A stretch of DNA of 64,000 bases from Legionella bozemanae (lineage in GTDB: Bacteria; Pseudomonadota; Gammaproteobacteria; Legionellales; Legionellaceae). Position numbers and translations under genes: made by a program. Within the stretch, counting starts at the first letter, position 1, and each line of letters starts with the position of its first letter. The stretch covers positions 1 to 64,000 of the forward strand of contig NZ_LBAW01000003.1 in NCBI RefSeq assembly GCF_001648595.1, given 5' to 3'. Shown one piece after another: positions 1-8,902 of the stretch. The notes beneath the pieces were generated by a model, which did not search any database, was not told where the DNA came from, and saw only the letters and a list, made by a program, of their open reading frames with translations.

Positions 1-40
1 ATTTCAATGCCTTAAACCAAATTTTTTTGTCTATCTCTCA

Positions 41-63
41 GGCTTTATGCGCGGTACGTAGGA
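41..63. repeat. Partial copy of GCGC-core dispersed repeat
   Basis: The stretch reads ctcaggctttatgcgcggta followed by cgtagg. The same string recurs at 17540-17563, and its core (GCGC-TTTAT/ATAAA-GCGC) recurs at 4692-4712, 18883-18900 and 45016-45046. It is a fragment of a dispersed intergenic repeat. The 126 bases before the first gene hold only this repeat and AT-rich DNA; I see no convincing gene there. Confidence 0.5.
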
Positions 64-126
64 GGTTAAATTCACGAGGTTCTCTCAGGAACCAGTCACA
101 GTACGTAGGTGGTGGGGATAAAACCT

Positions 127-1686
127 TTAGAAGGTTTGAGGATTTTTATAATAAATCCTCAATTTTTTTGCCATCCATCCATTATCTGGAAAAGTTGTCC
201 CTGGCACTTCCCAAACCCCGGTTGCAAAAGCACCAGCTCCCCACAAAATTGAAAATATATGCGCATCAACTGCTGCTTTTAATTGGTCAGAGTTATTGTG
301 AGCCCAATTGAAGTTATTTAACGTCAAGCACTGGCTCGCATTTTTACCAGCACACAAACTGTAACCATTGGGTAAATGAGCAATATCAACATTAACCCAG
401 GAAACAATATTGCTTAAATCCGGTTGTAAGTTTGGGTCACCAAAAAAATATACCGGAGCAGAACCTTCTTCATGAGCTTCTAAAACAGGCTCATTTTGTG
501 TAGGGATATGGGCCGCTGGGATTTGCCATAACATGGCAGGTATGTAATTTTTTCCTGCTTGTTGTCCTAGCCCTTCACTAATTTTTTTAGTCATTGTTAG
601 AAAATTTTGCCATGCAGCATCATTGTAAAACGTTGCCTGATTCATAAGTAAACTGGGAAATTTACTACTGTAATCATCAGCGCCATAACGATCAAAATAA
701 ATAAAATCAGGCTTGTATTTACTGCTAAATAATTCAAAGCGTTTTAAATCGGCCAAAACCTTATCAACATAGGGTTGAACTGCCGTTGCTCCCTGATGAA
801 TCCACCATCCCCCTTCAGGCGCCGCGGAAATATTTTCATGAACGCCTAGGGCAACATACGGTCCAAAGTATTTGGCCATCCAGTTTTGGGCTTGTAACCA
901 ACCATTAAAATTATCTGAGAAATCGGGAATGTTATTATTTGGAGTTGCCGCGATACACTGAGGCATCACATAATCATTAACACAAGTGGAAAAAGCTTGA
1001 CCCGCAGTATAATTATCCGTTTTAGACTTTAACCATACCAACAAATCCGTTGGGGTACCCTGAGCCATGACCGGTTTATTATCCCAACCATAGGTGCAAT
1101 TGGTGTAATCCATTTTTTTAGCCATCATGCAATAAGCATTCGCAAGCGCTTGGCCAACGGGTATATATAAAGACTGAACTGTCTCCACACGATTTGTATT
1201 TCCTAAATAGCCAAGCATATCTGGGTTTAATAATATGGTGCCAAAGGTTCCCGTATTGCTGTACGCATTAGCCTCCAACGTTTTAGACAAAAACATGAGA
1301 TTAAAGAAATGTTTTGTGAGATCATCTACATGAGTCACGCTGTCTGTATTCCAGCCCCCACTGAGTTGCCAGCCGTACTCCACTAAAACAGGATTAACAG
1401 GATAGCCCGTATTCGTTTTTATATTTTTGGCCATGTTAATCATATTCCAAATTTTATAAGGGGTTTCAATTTTTCCAGGATCCCCATCACCACCAGCACC
1501 ATTGTAGGTAAACACTGAATCGATGCGAATATTAGTCGGTTCTTGCAGTGCTCCGTTTGTTATGGTTCCCATGGCTAGGTAGTTTGGCCAACCAGAAACA
1601 GTAGCGTTATTTTTAGTTTGACCATAAGAAAGAGGTGAGGTGATTATTGTGAAAAGAATCAAAAAATTGAGAACCATTTTTTTCAT
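127..1686 (-). CDS. Exported glycosidase-like protein of unknown specificity
   Basis: 519 residues starting MKKMVLNFL with a classic signal peptide (KK, then a hydrophobic core, cleavage near SYG-Q around residue 23), so the product is probably periplasmic or secreted. I chose the ATG at 1686 because it opens directly into the signal peptide and has a GGA 7-10 bases upstream; the ATG 10 codons earlier would add a non-signal extension. The mature chain is rich in W, Y, G and N, with segments such as VLVEYGWQLSGGW and FIYFDRYGADDY, which resemble beta-strand ends with acidic residues in TIM-barrel glycosidases. That fold is inference only; no family was recognised with certainty. It is a single gene, separated by 117 bp from the next exported protein on the same strand. 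Confidence 0.75.
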   Translation of the reverse strand: MKKMVLNFLILFTIITSPLSYGQTKNNATVSGWPNYLAMGTITNGALQEPTNIRIDSVFTYNGAGGDGDPGKIETPYKIWNMINMAKNIKTNTGYPVNPVLVEYGWQLSGGWNTDSVTHVDDLTKHFFNLMFLSKTLEANAYSNTGTFGTILLNPDMLGYLGNTNRVETVQSLYIPVGQALANAYCMMAKKMDYTNCTYGWDNKPVMAQGTPTDLLVWLKSKTDNYTAGQAFSTCVNDYVMPQCIAATPNNNIPDFSDNFNGWLQAQNWMAKYFGPYVALGVHENISAAPEGGWWIHQGATAVQPYVDKVLADLKRFELFSSKYKPDFIYFDRYGADDYSSKFPSLLMNQATFYNDAAWQNFLTMTKKISEGLGQQAGKNYIPAMLWQIPAAHIPTQNEPVLEAHEEGSAPVYFFGDPNLQPDLSNIVSWVNVDIAHLPNGYSLCAGKNASQCLTLNNFNWAHNNSDQLKAAVDAHIFSILWGAGAFATGVWEVPGTTFPDNGWMAKKLRIYYKNPQTF

Positions 1687-1803
1687 TGAATATTTCCAAA
1701 GATAAAAAATATTCAAATTATACTATAATTGATCAATTTAATCCAAAAATGATTATGTCCTTATTATCATCTCCATTTTATTTTCTATTTTGTTTCAACT
1801 AAA

Positions 1804-2313
1804 TTACAAAGCACTCTCTGAAGCCTTGTTTTCATTAATTGTTTTTTCAAGGATTGCTTTTTTATCTGGCCATTGCTGAATTAATGACTTGTTTAATTGG
1901 GAACAATGTTCAGCAAACCAAGGCCCTACTTGCACCAAGATCAATGGTATTTTAGGTTTGATACATGTTTCAAACTCTTTCCGCGCTTCTTTTTTACACA
2001 GCTCCTTATTTTCAAGGCAGTTTTTTATAATGTCATCGGTTAATTGCTGCCAATTTTCTGGTGGAGCCACCCCTAAAAAAGATTCAGTCATGATCTTTGC
2101 CAAAATATTTTGGCTCATCGATGCAAATTTTTGGGGATCAATTTTTTCTTCGCAAAACTCATGGCGTAAAAGTTCATTGACTTGTTTTCCAACCCGTTCT
2201 ACTTCATCCATGTTGAAACATGGAGTTAAGTTAGTACCCGATTGTGGGATAGTGTTTGCAATGAGTAAATTGCAGCTTAAAACAAGACCTAGACACATTA
2301 ATATCCTTATCAT
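1804..2313 (-). CDS. Small exported hypothetical protein
   Basis: 169 residues. The N-terminus MIRILMCLGLVLSCNLLIANT is a signal peptide (possibly a lipoprotein-like Cys near residue 14, but no clean lipobox). The mature part is helical, charged and has six cysteines (for example TPCFN, HEFCEE, KNCLENKELCKK, ETCIKPK, EHCSQL), suggesting disulfide bonds in the periplasm. An AGGA sits 7-10 bases before the ATG. No family was recognised. It lies in the same direction as the exported gene at 127-1686 and could be co-expressed with it. Confidence 0.7.
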   Translation of the reverse strand: MIRILMCLGLVLSCNLLIANTIPQSGTNLTPCFNMDEVERVGKQVNELLRHEFCEEKIDPQKFASMSQNILAKIMTESFLGVAPPENWQQLTDDIIKNCLENKELCKKEARKEFETCIKPKIPLILVQVGPWFAEHCSQLNKSLIQQWPDKKAILEKTINENKASESAL

Positions 2314-2435
2314 GTTCTTATCCTTAATAACGCCCTTAATAAAAATGAATATAGAAGAAAAATCAGGAACATTCTATTTGGCAAGGTTAAAGCGGATACA
2401 TAGAGCAGTGCCCAAAATTCTGCATCCTTGCTGCA

Positions 2436-3089
2436 TTACCGAAATATAATGTCGCTATCATCAGATTTTATTTCACGAGAAGAACCACTCCCAGGAGCAA
2501 GGCCGCATAAATCCTTAGCTTTTTCCTTAAAACCGTGTGCTTGGGAAAGCTTTTTTTGCAAAAACCGGCTAGTGTTGATGGCTTCTTTCGAATTGTCTTG
2601 TGACCAATAAGCCATAGTCATTAGAAAAATAAGCGTCAAACCTGTCTCTTCAATAGCACGGTGATAATAAGTTGCTCCGCGTTGCGCTGCCTCTCTCCAC
2701 CATTGTACTGTTCGGCTCACTCGCAAAAGTGCGGGAATTTGCACATGAATATGTCCCATCTCCAGTTGCGCCCAAAGCATTTGTCTCACCACATTGCGAT
2801 GGCTTTGCAATACTTGAAACCAAGCCATTAAGAGTTTATGTAAACGCTCTGAGGTATTTAGTTCCATTATTTCTGGTTGCTCTGCTCTTGCCAGCATTGC
2901 TTTGTCCGCCCTATCGAAAAAAGCGTCTACCAACTCATTTTTTTCACGGAAACAAGAGCGAATATCCTCTAGATTCACGTTAAGTCGTTTGGCAATATCA
3001 AATAACCTCACATTCTCCCATGAAGTTTGTTCCGCAAGAGAGAGTGCAGCATCTACAATTTCATCCACAGTCACGTGTGCTTTTTTCAT
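2436..3089 (-). CDS. TetR/AcrR family transcriptional regulator
   Basis: 217 residues, the usual TetR length. The N-terminal 45-50 residues form the three-helix TetR DNA-binding unit: a helix with IVDAALSLAEQ, then the recognition turn FDIAKRLNVNLEDIRSCF followed by EKNELVDAFF. The rest is the helical ligand/dimer domain, with several Trp residues. An AAAGGA lies 9 bases before the ATG. A perfect 6-bp-arm palindrome lies 24 bp upstream (3113-3129), consistent with self-repression. It is 138 bp downstream of the formaldehyde dehydrogenase on the same strand, so that enzyme is a candidate target, but no matching site is visible in front of the dehydrogenase. Confidence 0.88.
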   Translation of the reverse strand: MKKAHVTVDEIVDAALSLAEQTSWENVRLFDIAKRLNVNLEDIRSCFREKNELVDAFFDRADKAMLARAEQPEIMELNTSERLHKLLMAWFQVLQSHRNVVRQMLWAQLEMGHIHVQIPALLRVSRTVQWWREAAQRGATYYHRAIEETGLTLIFLMTMAYWSQDNSKEAINTSRFLQKKLSQAHGFKEKAKDLCGLAPGSGSSREIKSDDSDIIFR

Positions 3090-3112
3090 AGTTAAAGTCC
3101 TTTTCTCAAACT

Positions 3113-3129
3113 CTATACTATAGGTATAG
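3113..3129. promoter_or_regulatory. Probable TetR-family operator
   Basis: CTATAC-TATAG-GTATAG is a palindrome with perfect 6-bp arms and a 5-bp centre. It lies 24 bp upstream of the TetR-family start codon at 3089, where the -10 region would be expected. TetR proteins typically bind such 15-17 bp palindromes and repress their own promoters. The link to this regulator is inferred from position only. Confidence 0.5.
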
Positions 3130-3227
3130 GAACAATTTACTGCCTTCTCAACTTAAAACATGTTTGGTATGACGAGTCACCCTTATCTATCATTGCATGA
3201 ATAAGGATAACTAAAGACACTTTAAAC

Positions 3228-4421
3228 TTATGAAAACGACTTATGAGGATCAATAACAAATTTTTTAGGCACACCACGGTCAAATTCAACATAAGCACGG
3301 GGTGCCTCATCTAAAGTAATAACAGAAACATTGACCGCTTTTGCTATTGGAAGTCGATCGTTTAAAATAGCCATCATTAGACCATAATTATATTTCATTA
3401 CTGGCGTCTGACCTGTGGCAAATGACAGTGATTTTGCCCAACCTGTACCAAGATGCAAACTCAAAATACCTTTTTTTGCAGCTTTATCTACAGCACCTGG
3501 ATCTTCTGTGACATATAAACCTGGGATGCCAATGGCACCAGCTGCCCGGGTTACCTCCATCAATTGATTGAGCACCACAGCAGGCTCTTCAATCGTTTTT
3601 CCATCTGCAGCATGGCCTCTCGCTTCAAACCCAACGCAATCAATAGCGCAGTCGACTTCAGGCACTCCTAAAATTTGCTGGATTTGTTCACACATAGACA
3701 CATCCAAAGAGGGATTGACCGTTTGACAGCCAAAGCTTTTGGCATGAGCTAGCCGATCTTCATTGACATCACTAATAATGACCACAGCTGCGCCAAGGAA
3801 AAATGCAGAAGCAGCTGCCGCAAGACCAACAGGGCCCGCACCCGATATAAAGACAGTTGATCCTGATTTAACACCCGCTTTGATACAGCCGTGATAACCC
3901 GTAGGTAAAATATCAGACAGACACGTTAAATCACGAATTTTTGCTAGGGCCTGATCTTTATCAGGAAATTTTAATAAATTAAAATCTGCGTACGGAATCA
4001 TGACATATTCTGCTTGCCCTCCAATCCAGCCGCCGAGATCAACATAGCCATAAGCGCCTCCAGCACGCGAATCATTTACATGGAGGCATACGTCCGTAAA
4101 TTGTTCTTTGCAATTTTTGCAACGTCCACAAGCAACATTAAAGGGAACAGAGCAAAGATCGCCTACCTTGATAAACTCAACATCTGATCCTGCTTCAATC
4201 ACTTCACCTGTAATTTCATGGCCTAAAACCATTCCTACCGGGGCTGTCGTTCTTCCTCTCACCATGTGCTGATCACTGCCACAAATATTAGTAGAGATCA
4301 CTTTGAGTATCACTGCATGATTAATTTTGCTTCCTTTAGGATTAACAAATTTTGGGAAATCGATTGAATCAACTTGAACCGTTCCTTTACCGGTATAAAT
4401 AACACCTCGATTTGTTTGCAT
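3228..4421 (-). CDS. fdhA: Glutathione-independent formaldehyde dehydrogenase (zinc MDR family)
   Basis: 397 residues, matching the roughly 398 of the Pseudomonas putida-type enzyme, which oxidises formaldehyde to formate with NAD and needs no glutathione. Visible features are the catalytic-zinc region NICGSDQHMVRG, GHEITGEVIEAG, the structural-zinc cluster CGRCKNCKEQFTDVC, and the Rossmann loop GAGPVGLAAAASA. The start at 4421 is preceded by AAGGAG at ideal spacing; a longer reading frame to 4484 has no such site. It stands alone, upstream of a TetR gene on the same strand. Other zinc alcohol dehydrogenases are possible, but the long insert around the SRAGGAYGYVDLGGWIGGQ segment is typical of this subgroup. 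Confidence 0.88.
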   Translation of the reverse strand: MQTNRGVIYTGKGTVQVDSIDFPKFVNPKGSKINHAVILKVISTNICGSDQHMVRGRTTAPVGMVLGHEITGEVIEAGSDVEFIKVGDLCSVPFNVACGRCKNCKEQFTDVCLHVNDSRAGGAYGYVDLGGWIGGQAEYVMIPYADFNLLKFPDKDQALAKIRDLTCLSDILPTGYHGCIKAGVKSGSTVFISGAGPVGLAAAASAFFLGAAVVIISDVNEDRLAHAKSFGCQTVNPSLDVSMCEQIQQILGVPEVDCAIDCVGFEARGHAADGKTIEEPAVVLNQLMEVTRAAGAIGIPGLYVTEDPGAVDKAAKKGILSLHLGTGWAKSLSFATGQTPVMKYNYGLMMAILNDRLPIAKAVNVSVITLDEAPRAYVEFDRGVPKKFVIDPHKSFS

Positions 4422-4691
4422 TCCATACTCCTTAAAGAGATTAGGTGGAAAAATTCTTTTGATAAAAATCGAATAAAATTCCATTCAACACCTTCAGTTA
4501 CTCATTTAAGTTTAGCTGTTATTGTCTTATTTTCTACCATTTTGCTGTGCTTGCCCACGGAATCATCCATGAGTGATTACCTGAGCTGAATCCAACGGAC
4601 TACCCATGAATAAGTCGTGGGGAGGGAAAGTAGGCAGGGGGCATGACATAAAATCAAAATACCTCCATTCAGATAATCACAAAAGCTTACG

Positions 4692-4712
4692 TTCTGCGCT
4701 TTATGCGCAGAA
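4692..4712. repeat. GCGC-core palindrome
   Basis: TTCTGCGC-TTTAT-GCGCAGAA has 8-bp perfect arms and a 5-base loop. It lies in the 396-bp gap between fdhA and a GNAT gene, which otherwise shows no gene. It belongs to the same family as the longer palindrome at 45016-45046. Confidence 0.55.
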
Positions 4713-4817
4713 TCCAGCTCCGATCTTAAGCATATAAAAGTAGTAAAAAATAATTATTACAATCATTAGTGTACTAAGATGTATATATATATTTACATCT
4801 TCTATTGCAGGTACGTT

Positions 4818-5321
4818 ATGGAAAACTATTTGATAAAAACCCCACATCTTGGTTTGCGCTTAATTAAAAAAGGGGATGACAAACATTTAAAACTTATAGA
4901 AAGAGATCCAGCAGTTAAAGAGTTTTTTCCTGAAGGTCTTTTAAACGATAAAGACATTAAGGATTATATTGATGAATGTCTGGTTGATTATGAAGAGAAG
5001 CATTTGCCCTGTTTTGTTATTTTTAAGCTATCTAATGACGAATTTGTAGGAGAATCCTATTTCAACCAGCTCGAATCTGGAGAAATAAAGGTAGGCTATC
5101 TCTTACATCAAAAATTTTGGCATAAAGGGTATGCTACCGAAATATTAAAAGGGCTTTTGCGCTGGGCAAGGAAGAACATAGAAACAGAGTATATTATCGC
5201 CTATGCCGACAGGAAGAATACTGCATCATTCCGGGTCATGCAAAAATGCGGTATGAAGTATTATAAAAAAGGGCATTATAAGGATATGGCATGTTATTTT
5301 TACCGCATCCGTAATCAATAA
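4818..5321 (+). CDS. GNAT N-acetyltransferase (RimJ/RimL type)
   Basis: 167 residues beginning MENYLIKTPHLGLRLIKKGD, the typical opening of the RimJ/RimL-like branch in which the first strand presents a ligand-binding loop. The acetyl-CoA region is visible as VGYLLHQKFWHKGYATEILKG, and the later segment YADRKNTASFRVMQKCGMKYY is the usual N-x-S/A-x-R-V-x-x-K-x-G-M/F signature. The ATG at 4818 was preferred because the upstream 13 codons are low-complexity (YIYIYIF). The acceptor substrate is unknown. It converges on the argE-like gene with an 18-bp gap. Confidence 0.85.
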   Translation: MENYLIKTPHLGLRLIKKGDDKHLKLIERDPAVKEFFPEGLLNDKDIKDYIDECLVDYEEKHLPCFVIFKLSNDEFVGESYFNQLESGEIKVGYLLHQKFWHKGYATEILKGLLRWARKNIETEYIIAYADRKNTASFRVMQKCGMKYYKKGHYKDMACYFYRIRNQ

Positions 5322-5339
5322 AATAAATCCAGGGTGTAT

Positions 5340-6518
5340 TTACATTTCACTGCTTTGGGGCTCACTACAGAAAAAAGTAATTACATTTTTTATTACTTTT
5401 TCACAGAGGTTAAGTTGTTCTATCGTTATAAATTCATTAGGATTATGTGCCTGTTTAATATCACCAGGCCCGCAAATAACCGTAGGGATATGCGCATTTT
5501 GAATTATTCCCGCTTCCGTTCCATACGAAACTTTTAAGCGCTCCTTTATTCCTGTTACTACACGAACTATCCTCGTGATCGATGAATCCTCAAGAGCACG
5601 AAATCCAGGTGCATCAGAGGTTTCATCAAAATAAATCATTGCTTCGGAGTAGGTTTTTCTCATCTCAGGCAGTAGCTCATTATTAATATAATTTTCAATT
5701 TGACTGCGAAAATTTTCAATGAGAAATTGATTGATATAACGCACTTCAAGAATAAATTCACAAACTCCAGGAATTACATTCGTTGCATTGCCACCACTGA
5801 CGATATTGACGGTTATTGTACTGAACGGACAATCATAATCATTATCAAACGGCCCATTTTCTTTTACATAACGAGCGATAGAATTAATATAAGAAATTAA
5901 ACGACTCCCATACTCGATTGCATTACATCCTTCAAAAGCAAGAGAAGAATGAACCGCTTTTCCCTGTATCTGACAATGATAAAGCTTTCTGGATTTTCCG
6001 CCTATTATTGGTCGCATATTAGAAGGCTCCCCAACAATACACCCCTCTGGCCGAATGTCATTTTTTTTAAAAAAATCAATTAAATAATCTATACCGACAC
6101 ACCCTATTTCTTCATCACAAGTAAATGAAAAGTGTATCGGCTTCAACAGGTTCAACTTTTTAAACTCGGGAACAAGAGCGAGAATTACCGCAAGAAATCC
6201 CTTCATATCACATGCACCGCGACCATAAATTTTATTATCAGACCTTGTGGCTACAAAAGGATCTGTATTCCATATTTGCCCTCCTACAGGGACCACATCG
6301 GTATGACCTGACAGAAGAAGACCTCCCTCTGTTTGCCCATTACTTGCAGGAATTGTTGCAAATAAATTAACTCTGGATTCTGTCGGGCCAGGTATAATTT
6401 GCGAATGAATATGATGTAACTTAAACCAGTCATCTATTGTTTCAATGAGTTCCAGGTTCGCCATGTTGGAAATCGAATTGAAGCGGATGAGATGAGCTAA
6501 CCATTGTAATGTATCCAT
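5340..6518 (-). CDS. argE: Acetylornithine deacetylase-like M20 metallopeptidase
   Basis: 392 residues, the usual ArgE length. It carries the M20 di-zinc motifs in order: GHTDVVP (His72, Asp74), YGRGACDMKG (Asp104), and CDEEIG with the general-base and metal Glu136/137, plus a late GPGDIKQAHNPNEF His motif. In the arginine pathway it removes the acetyl group of N-acetylornithine. The start at 6518 was chosen because AAGGA lies 5 bases upstream; an ATG 6 bases earlier would overlap that site. There are no arginine genes next to it, so a role in degradation of other N-acylated amino acids is possible. Confidence 0.82.
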   Translation of the reverse strand: MDTLQWLAHLIRFNSISNMANLELIETIDDWFKLHHIHSQIIPGPTESRVNLFATIPASNGQTEGGLLLSGHTDVVPVGGQIWNTDPFVATRSDNKIYGRGACDMKGFLAVILALVPEFKKLNLLKPIHFSFTCDEEIGCVGIDYLIDFFKKNDIRPEGCIVGEPSNMRPIIGGKSRKLYHCQIQGKAVHSSLAFEGCNAIEYGSRLISYINSIARYVKENGPFDNDYDCPFSTITVNIVSGGNATNVIPGVCEFILEVRYINQFLIENFRSQIENYINNELLPEMRKTYSEAMIYFDETSDAPGFRALEDSSITRIVRVVTGIKERLKVSYGTEAGIIQNAHIPTVICGPGDIKQAHNPNEFITIEQLNLCEKVIKNVITFFCSEPQSSEM

Positions 6519-6714
6519 TACCATCCTTGAGTGGACAATTAATAATCAATTTGGACCACAAATTATAACGTGTCAAGCAGTTGGACTCGTATACACTGCA
6601 AAATAAGCGCGTACGGAAGCTGAAAATTATCATTAATATGAAGCAATAAATCCCAGCAGCATCCTTTATTTAGATTATAATTAACTAAAAGGAATTATTT
6701 TCCCAAGGAGATTT

Positions 6715-7857
6715 ATGAGAAATCTTCGTTTTAAAAAATCCTCAGTTGGATCAATTGGTGTTGAATTGGAACTTCAACTTATTGATCCGAAATCGTATTC
6801 GTTAATTTCCAAAGCCAAGGAGCTGATTAGAAATATTAAAACCGGCCCGAATCAGGTAAGAATCAAACCTGAGATAACGCAAAGCATGATTGAAATTAAT
6901 ACTTCGATCCATCAGTCCCCACAAACCATGTCACAGGAATTATTTGAATTGAAAGCCTATTTGTTAGAGCAAGCATCTAGCCTTGGGATTGCTATGTGCG
7001 GCGGCGGAAGCCATCCTTTTCAAAGTTGGGCCATGCAGAAAATATTTCCGACATTAAGGTATAAAAGTATTTCAAGGAGATATCGCTTTTTATCCCAAAT
7101 GGCGACTGAATTTGGTCAGCATATCCATATAGGCTGCGGAAACTCGGAGAATGCACTTTATCTTACCCACGCGCTCTCGCGATATGTACCTCAATTAATT
7201 GCCCTCTCAGCCTCCTCGCCTTTTTATCAGAGTGTTAATACCAACTTTTGTTCATCCCGCTCTATAATGTTTAATGCCTTTCCGTTAAGCGGTGTTATAC
7301 CTTATTTAATCAACTGGAACGAATTCTCGGACTATTTTTATAAAATGCGACGCCTGGGTATTATCACATCCATGAAAGATTTTTATTGGGATATCAGACC
7401 CAAACCCGAATTTGGCACGGTTGAAATTAGGGTTTTCGATACACCCTTAACCATCAAAAAAGTCATTTTAATTACCGCCTATATTCAGGCTCTGGCCATT
7501 TATTTATTGGAAGAAAGGCCCACGCAAGTAAGCAATGACCTGTATTATCTCTATAATCAAAACCGATTTGAGGCCAGTCGTTATGGTTTCGACGGTACTT
7601 TTATTAATCCTTACACAATGAAGCATGGTTTAATTGTTGACGACATATTTGATACGGCTGAGAAAATAAAAAAATATACGAGTCAATTAGGAAATTCTGA
7701 CTACGTGGCCCAGTTATTGGATGAGGTAACCAATAAAATTAATGATTCCTTTGTGCTCCTACAAATATTGAAAAAAGTAGGTTCCTTACCTAAAGTTGTT
7801 GAAGAGCAATGCCGAATATGGTCCGAAGAGATGAAACAGCAAGAATATCATTACTGA
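6715..7857 (+). CDS. GCS2-type carboxylate-amine ligase (YbdK-like)
   Basis: 380 residues, as expected for the glutamate-cysteine ligase type 2 family, which joins an amino group to a glutamate-like carboxylate using ATP. Seen: SVGSIGVELELQLID (start of the family, ATP/metal acidic residues), IKPEITQSMIEINT, CGGGSHPF, EFGQHIHIGCG (metal/His strand), DFYWDIRPKPEFGTVEIRVFD (the family signature). The start has AAGGAG just upstream. It heads a three-gene operon (gaps of 10 and 6 bp) with a double CNBD protein and a class II amidotransferase. A clear paralogue lies at 39091-40305. The true substrates are unknown; gamma-glutamyl transfer to an amine is the best guess. Confidence 0.85.
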   Translation: MRNLRFKKSSVGSIGVELELQLIDPKSYSLISKAKELIRNIKTGPNQVRIKPEITQSMIEINTSIHQSPQTMSQELFELKAYLLEQASSLGIAMCGGGSHPFQSWAMQKIFPTLRYKSISRRYRFLSQMATEFGQHIHIGCGNSENALYLTHALSRYVPQLIALSASSPFYQSVNTNFCSSRSIMFNAFPLSGVIPYLINWNEFSDYFYKMRRLGIITSMKDFYWDIRPKPEFGTVEIRVFDTPLTIKKVILITAYIQALAIYLLEERPTQVSNDLYYLYNQNRFEASRYGFDGTFINPYTMKHGLIVDDIFDTAEKIKKYTSQLGNSDYVAQLLDEVTNKINDSFVLLQILKKVGSLPKVVEEQCRIWSEEMKQQEYHY

Positions 7858-7867
7858 GGATATATCA

Positions 7868-8896
7868 ATGGATAATATGGTTATTGAATCGGATGAAAAC
7901 GAGTTAAATCTTAATAAACAGCTGACACGCATCATAGGTGACTTTCTGGACCCGCTTGAGCTGGAGCTCCTACTAAAACACGCTAAAATCTCTTCATTCA
8001 CCGCAGGTGAAACAATTGTGCATCAAGGAAAAAAAGCAGATGGAGTCTATGTCATTCTTGAAGGTACGGTTCGTGTAACCGCACAAATAATGAGCGAAGG
8101 CGTCACCAATATGGAAATGCTCCAGCCAGGTTATTTTTTTACGGTAAATAGTCTTATTGAAAATACAGCTTCATCTACATCTTTTATAGCATCTGATGCA
8201 GTTCTCTGTATCCATATATCAAGTAGTTACTTTGAATTGCTTGCTGATGATTTTCCGGAAACACGATATAAAATATTACAGGTTGTTGCCCAACAGATTT
8301 GCAACCGTTTAAAAACAATACATGACATCATTACTTCTTTTATTTCTAATTCGGATATGACAAGTTTGTCATTTTTTGAAAGAATTATTCATTCATTAAA
8401 TCAACCCAAAAAAATTATTTTTGAAGAAAGTAAAATCGATAAGCGCGAAATAGAAAATCTACTTTCACTTAAATCATTTACTCAAGATGAAATTGATATC
8501 TTACTCAAACAGTTCATTATTTTGAATGCGCCAAAGAATTGTAAACTGGTCAATGAAGGGGATAACACAGCCTCATGCTACTTGGTTATTTATGGTGCGA
8601 TTCAATCATGCATTATACAAGACAGCAAACTCGCTAAACTCTCGGTGATTGGCCCGGGAACATTAATTGCCAGCATTGGTTGCATTGAAAAAAATGTACC
8701 GTTTCATTTTACATTTGTTACCTGCGAACAGACCATTTTATGTAAGCTGACTGAAGCAACCATACAACGGATTAAAGAAAGCAATCCCCAGCTTTGGTAT
8801 AAATTATTTAATTTAATTTTTGGCTCGCTGGTAGCGCTGAAAAAATCCATTTATAAACTGGATATAAGACTCCATATAGAGAACTATAATAGGTAA
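7868..8896 (+). CDS. Protein with two cyclic-nucleotide-binding-like domains
   Basis: 342 residues. Domain 1 (about residues 15-150) has the CNBD beta-roll: FTAGETIVHQGKKADGVYVILEGTVRVT, then LQPGYFFTVNSLIE and a C-helix. Domain 2 (about 190-320) repeats this with NCKLVNEGDNTASCYLVIYGAIQS and GPGTLIASIGCIE. The phosphate-cassette (normally GE-L-x5-RxA) is poorly conserved in both; domain 1 has TVNSLIENTASSTS. No helix-turn-helix follows, so it is not a Crp-type transcription factor; it is more likely a ligand sensor or scaffold. The 10-bp and 6-bp gaps to its neighbours imply it serves the ligase/amidotransferase pair. Confidence 0.8.
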   Translation: MDNMVIESDENELNLNKQLTRIIGDFLDPLELELLLKHAKISSFTAGETIVHQGKKADGVYVILEGTVRVTAQIMSEGVTNMEMLQPGYFFTVNSLIENTASSTSFIASDAVLCIHISSSYFELLADDFPETRYKILQVVAQQICNRLKTIHDIITSFISNSDMTSLSFFERIIHSLNQPKKIIFEESKIDKREIENLLSLKSFTQDEIDILLKQFIILNAPKNCKLVNEGDNTASCYLVIYGAIQSCIIQDSKLAKLSVIGPGTLIASIGCIEKNVPFHFTFVTCEQTILCKLTEATIQRIKESNPQLWYKLFNLIFGSLVALKKSIYKLDIRLHIENYNR

Positions 8897-8902
8897 CATG
8901 AT

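Noticed and set aside
27..311. Plus-strand frame overlapping the end of the exported glycosidase-like gene
   Set aside because: It runs through a repeat copy and antisense to a gene with a clear signal peptide and ribosome site.
3228..4484. Longer start for formaldehyde dehydrogenase
   Set aside because: The upstream 21 codons have no ribosome site; an AAGGAG sits immediately before the ATG at 4421, matching the family's length.
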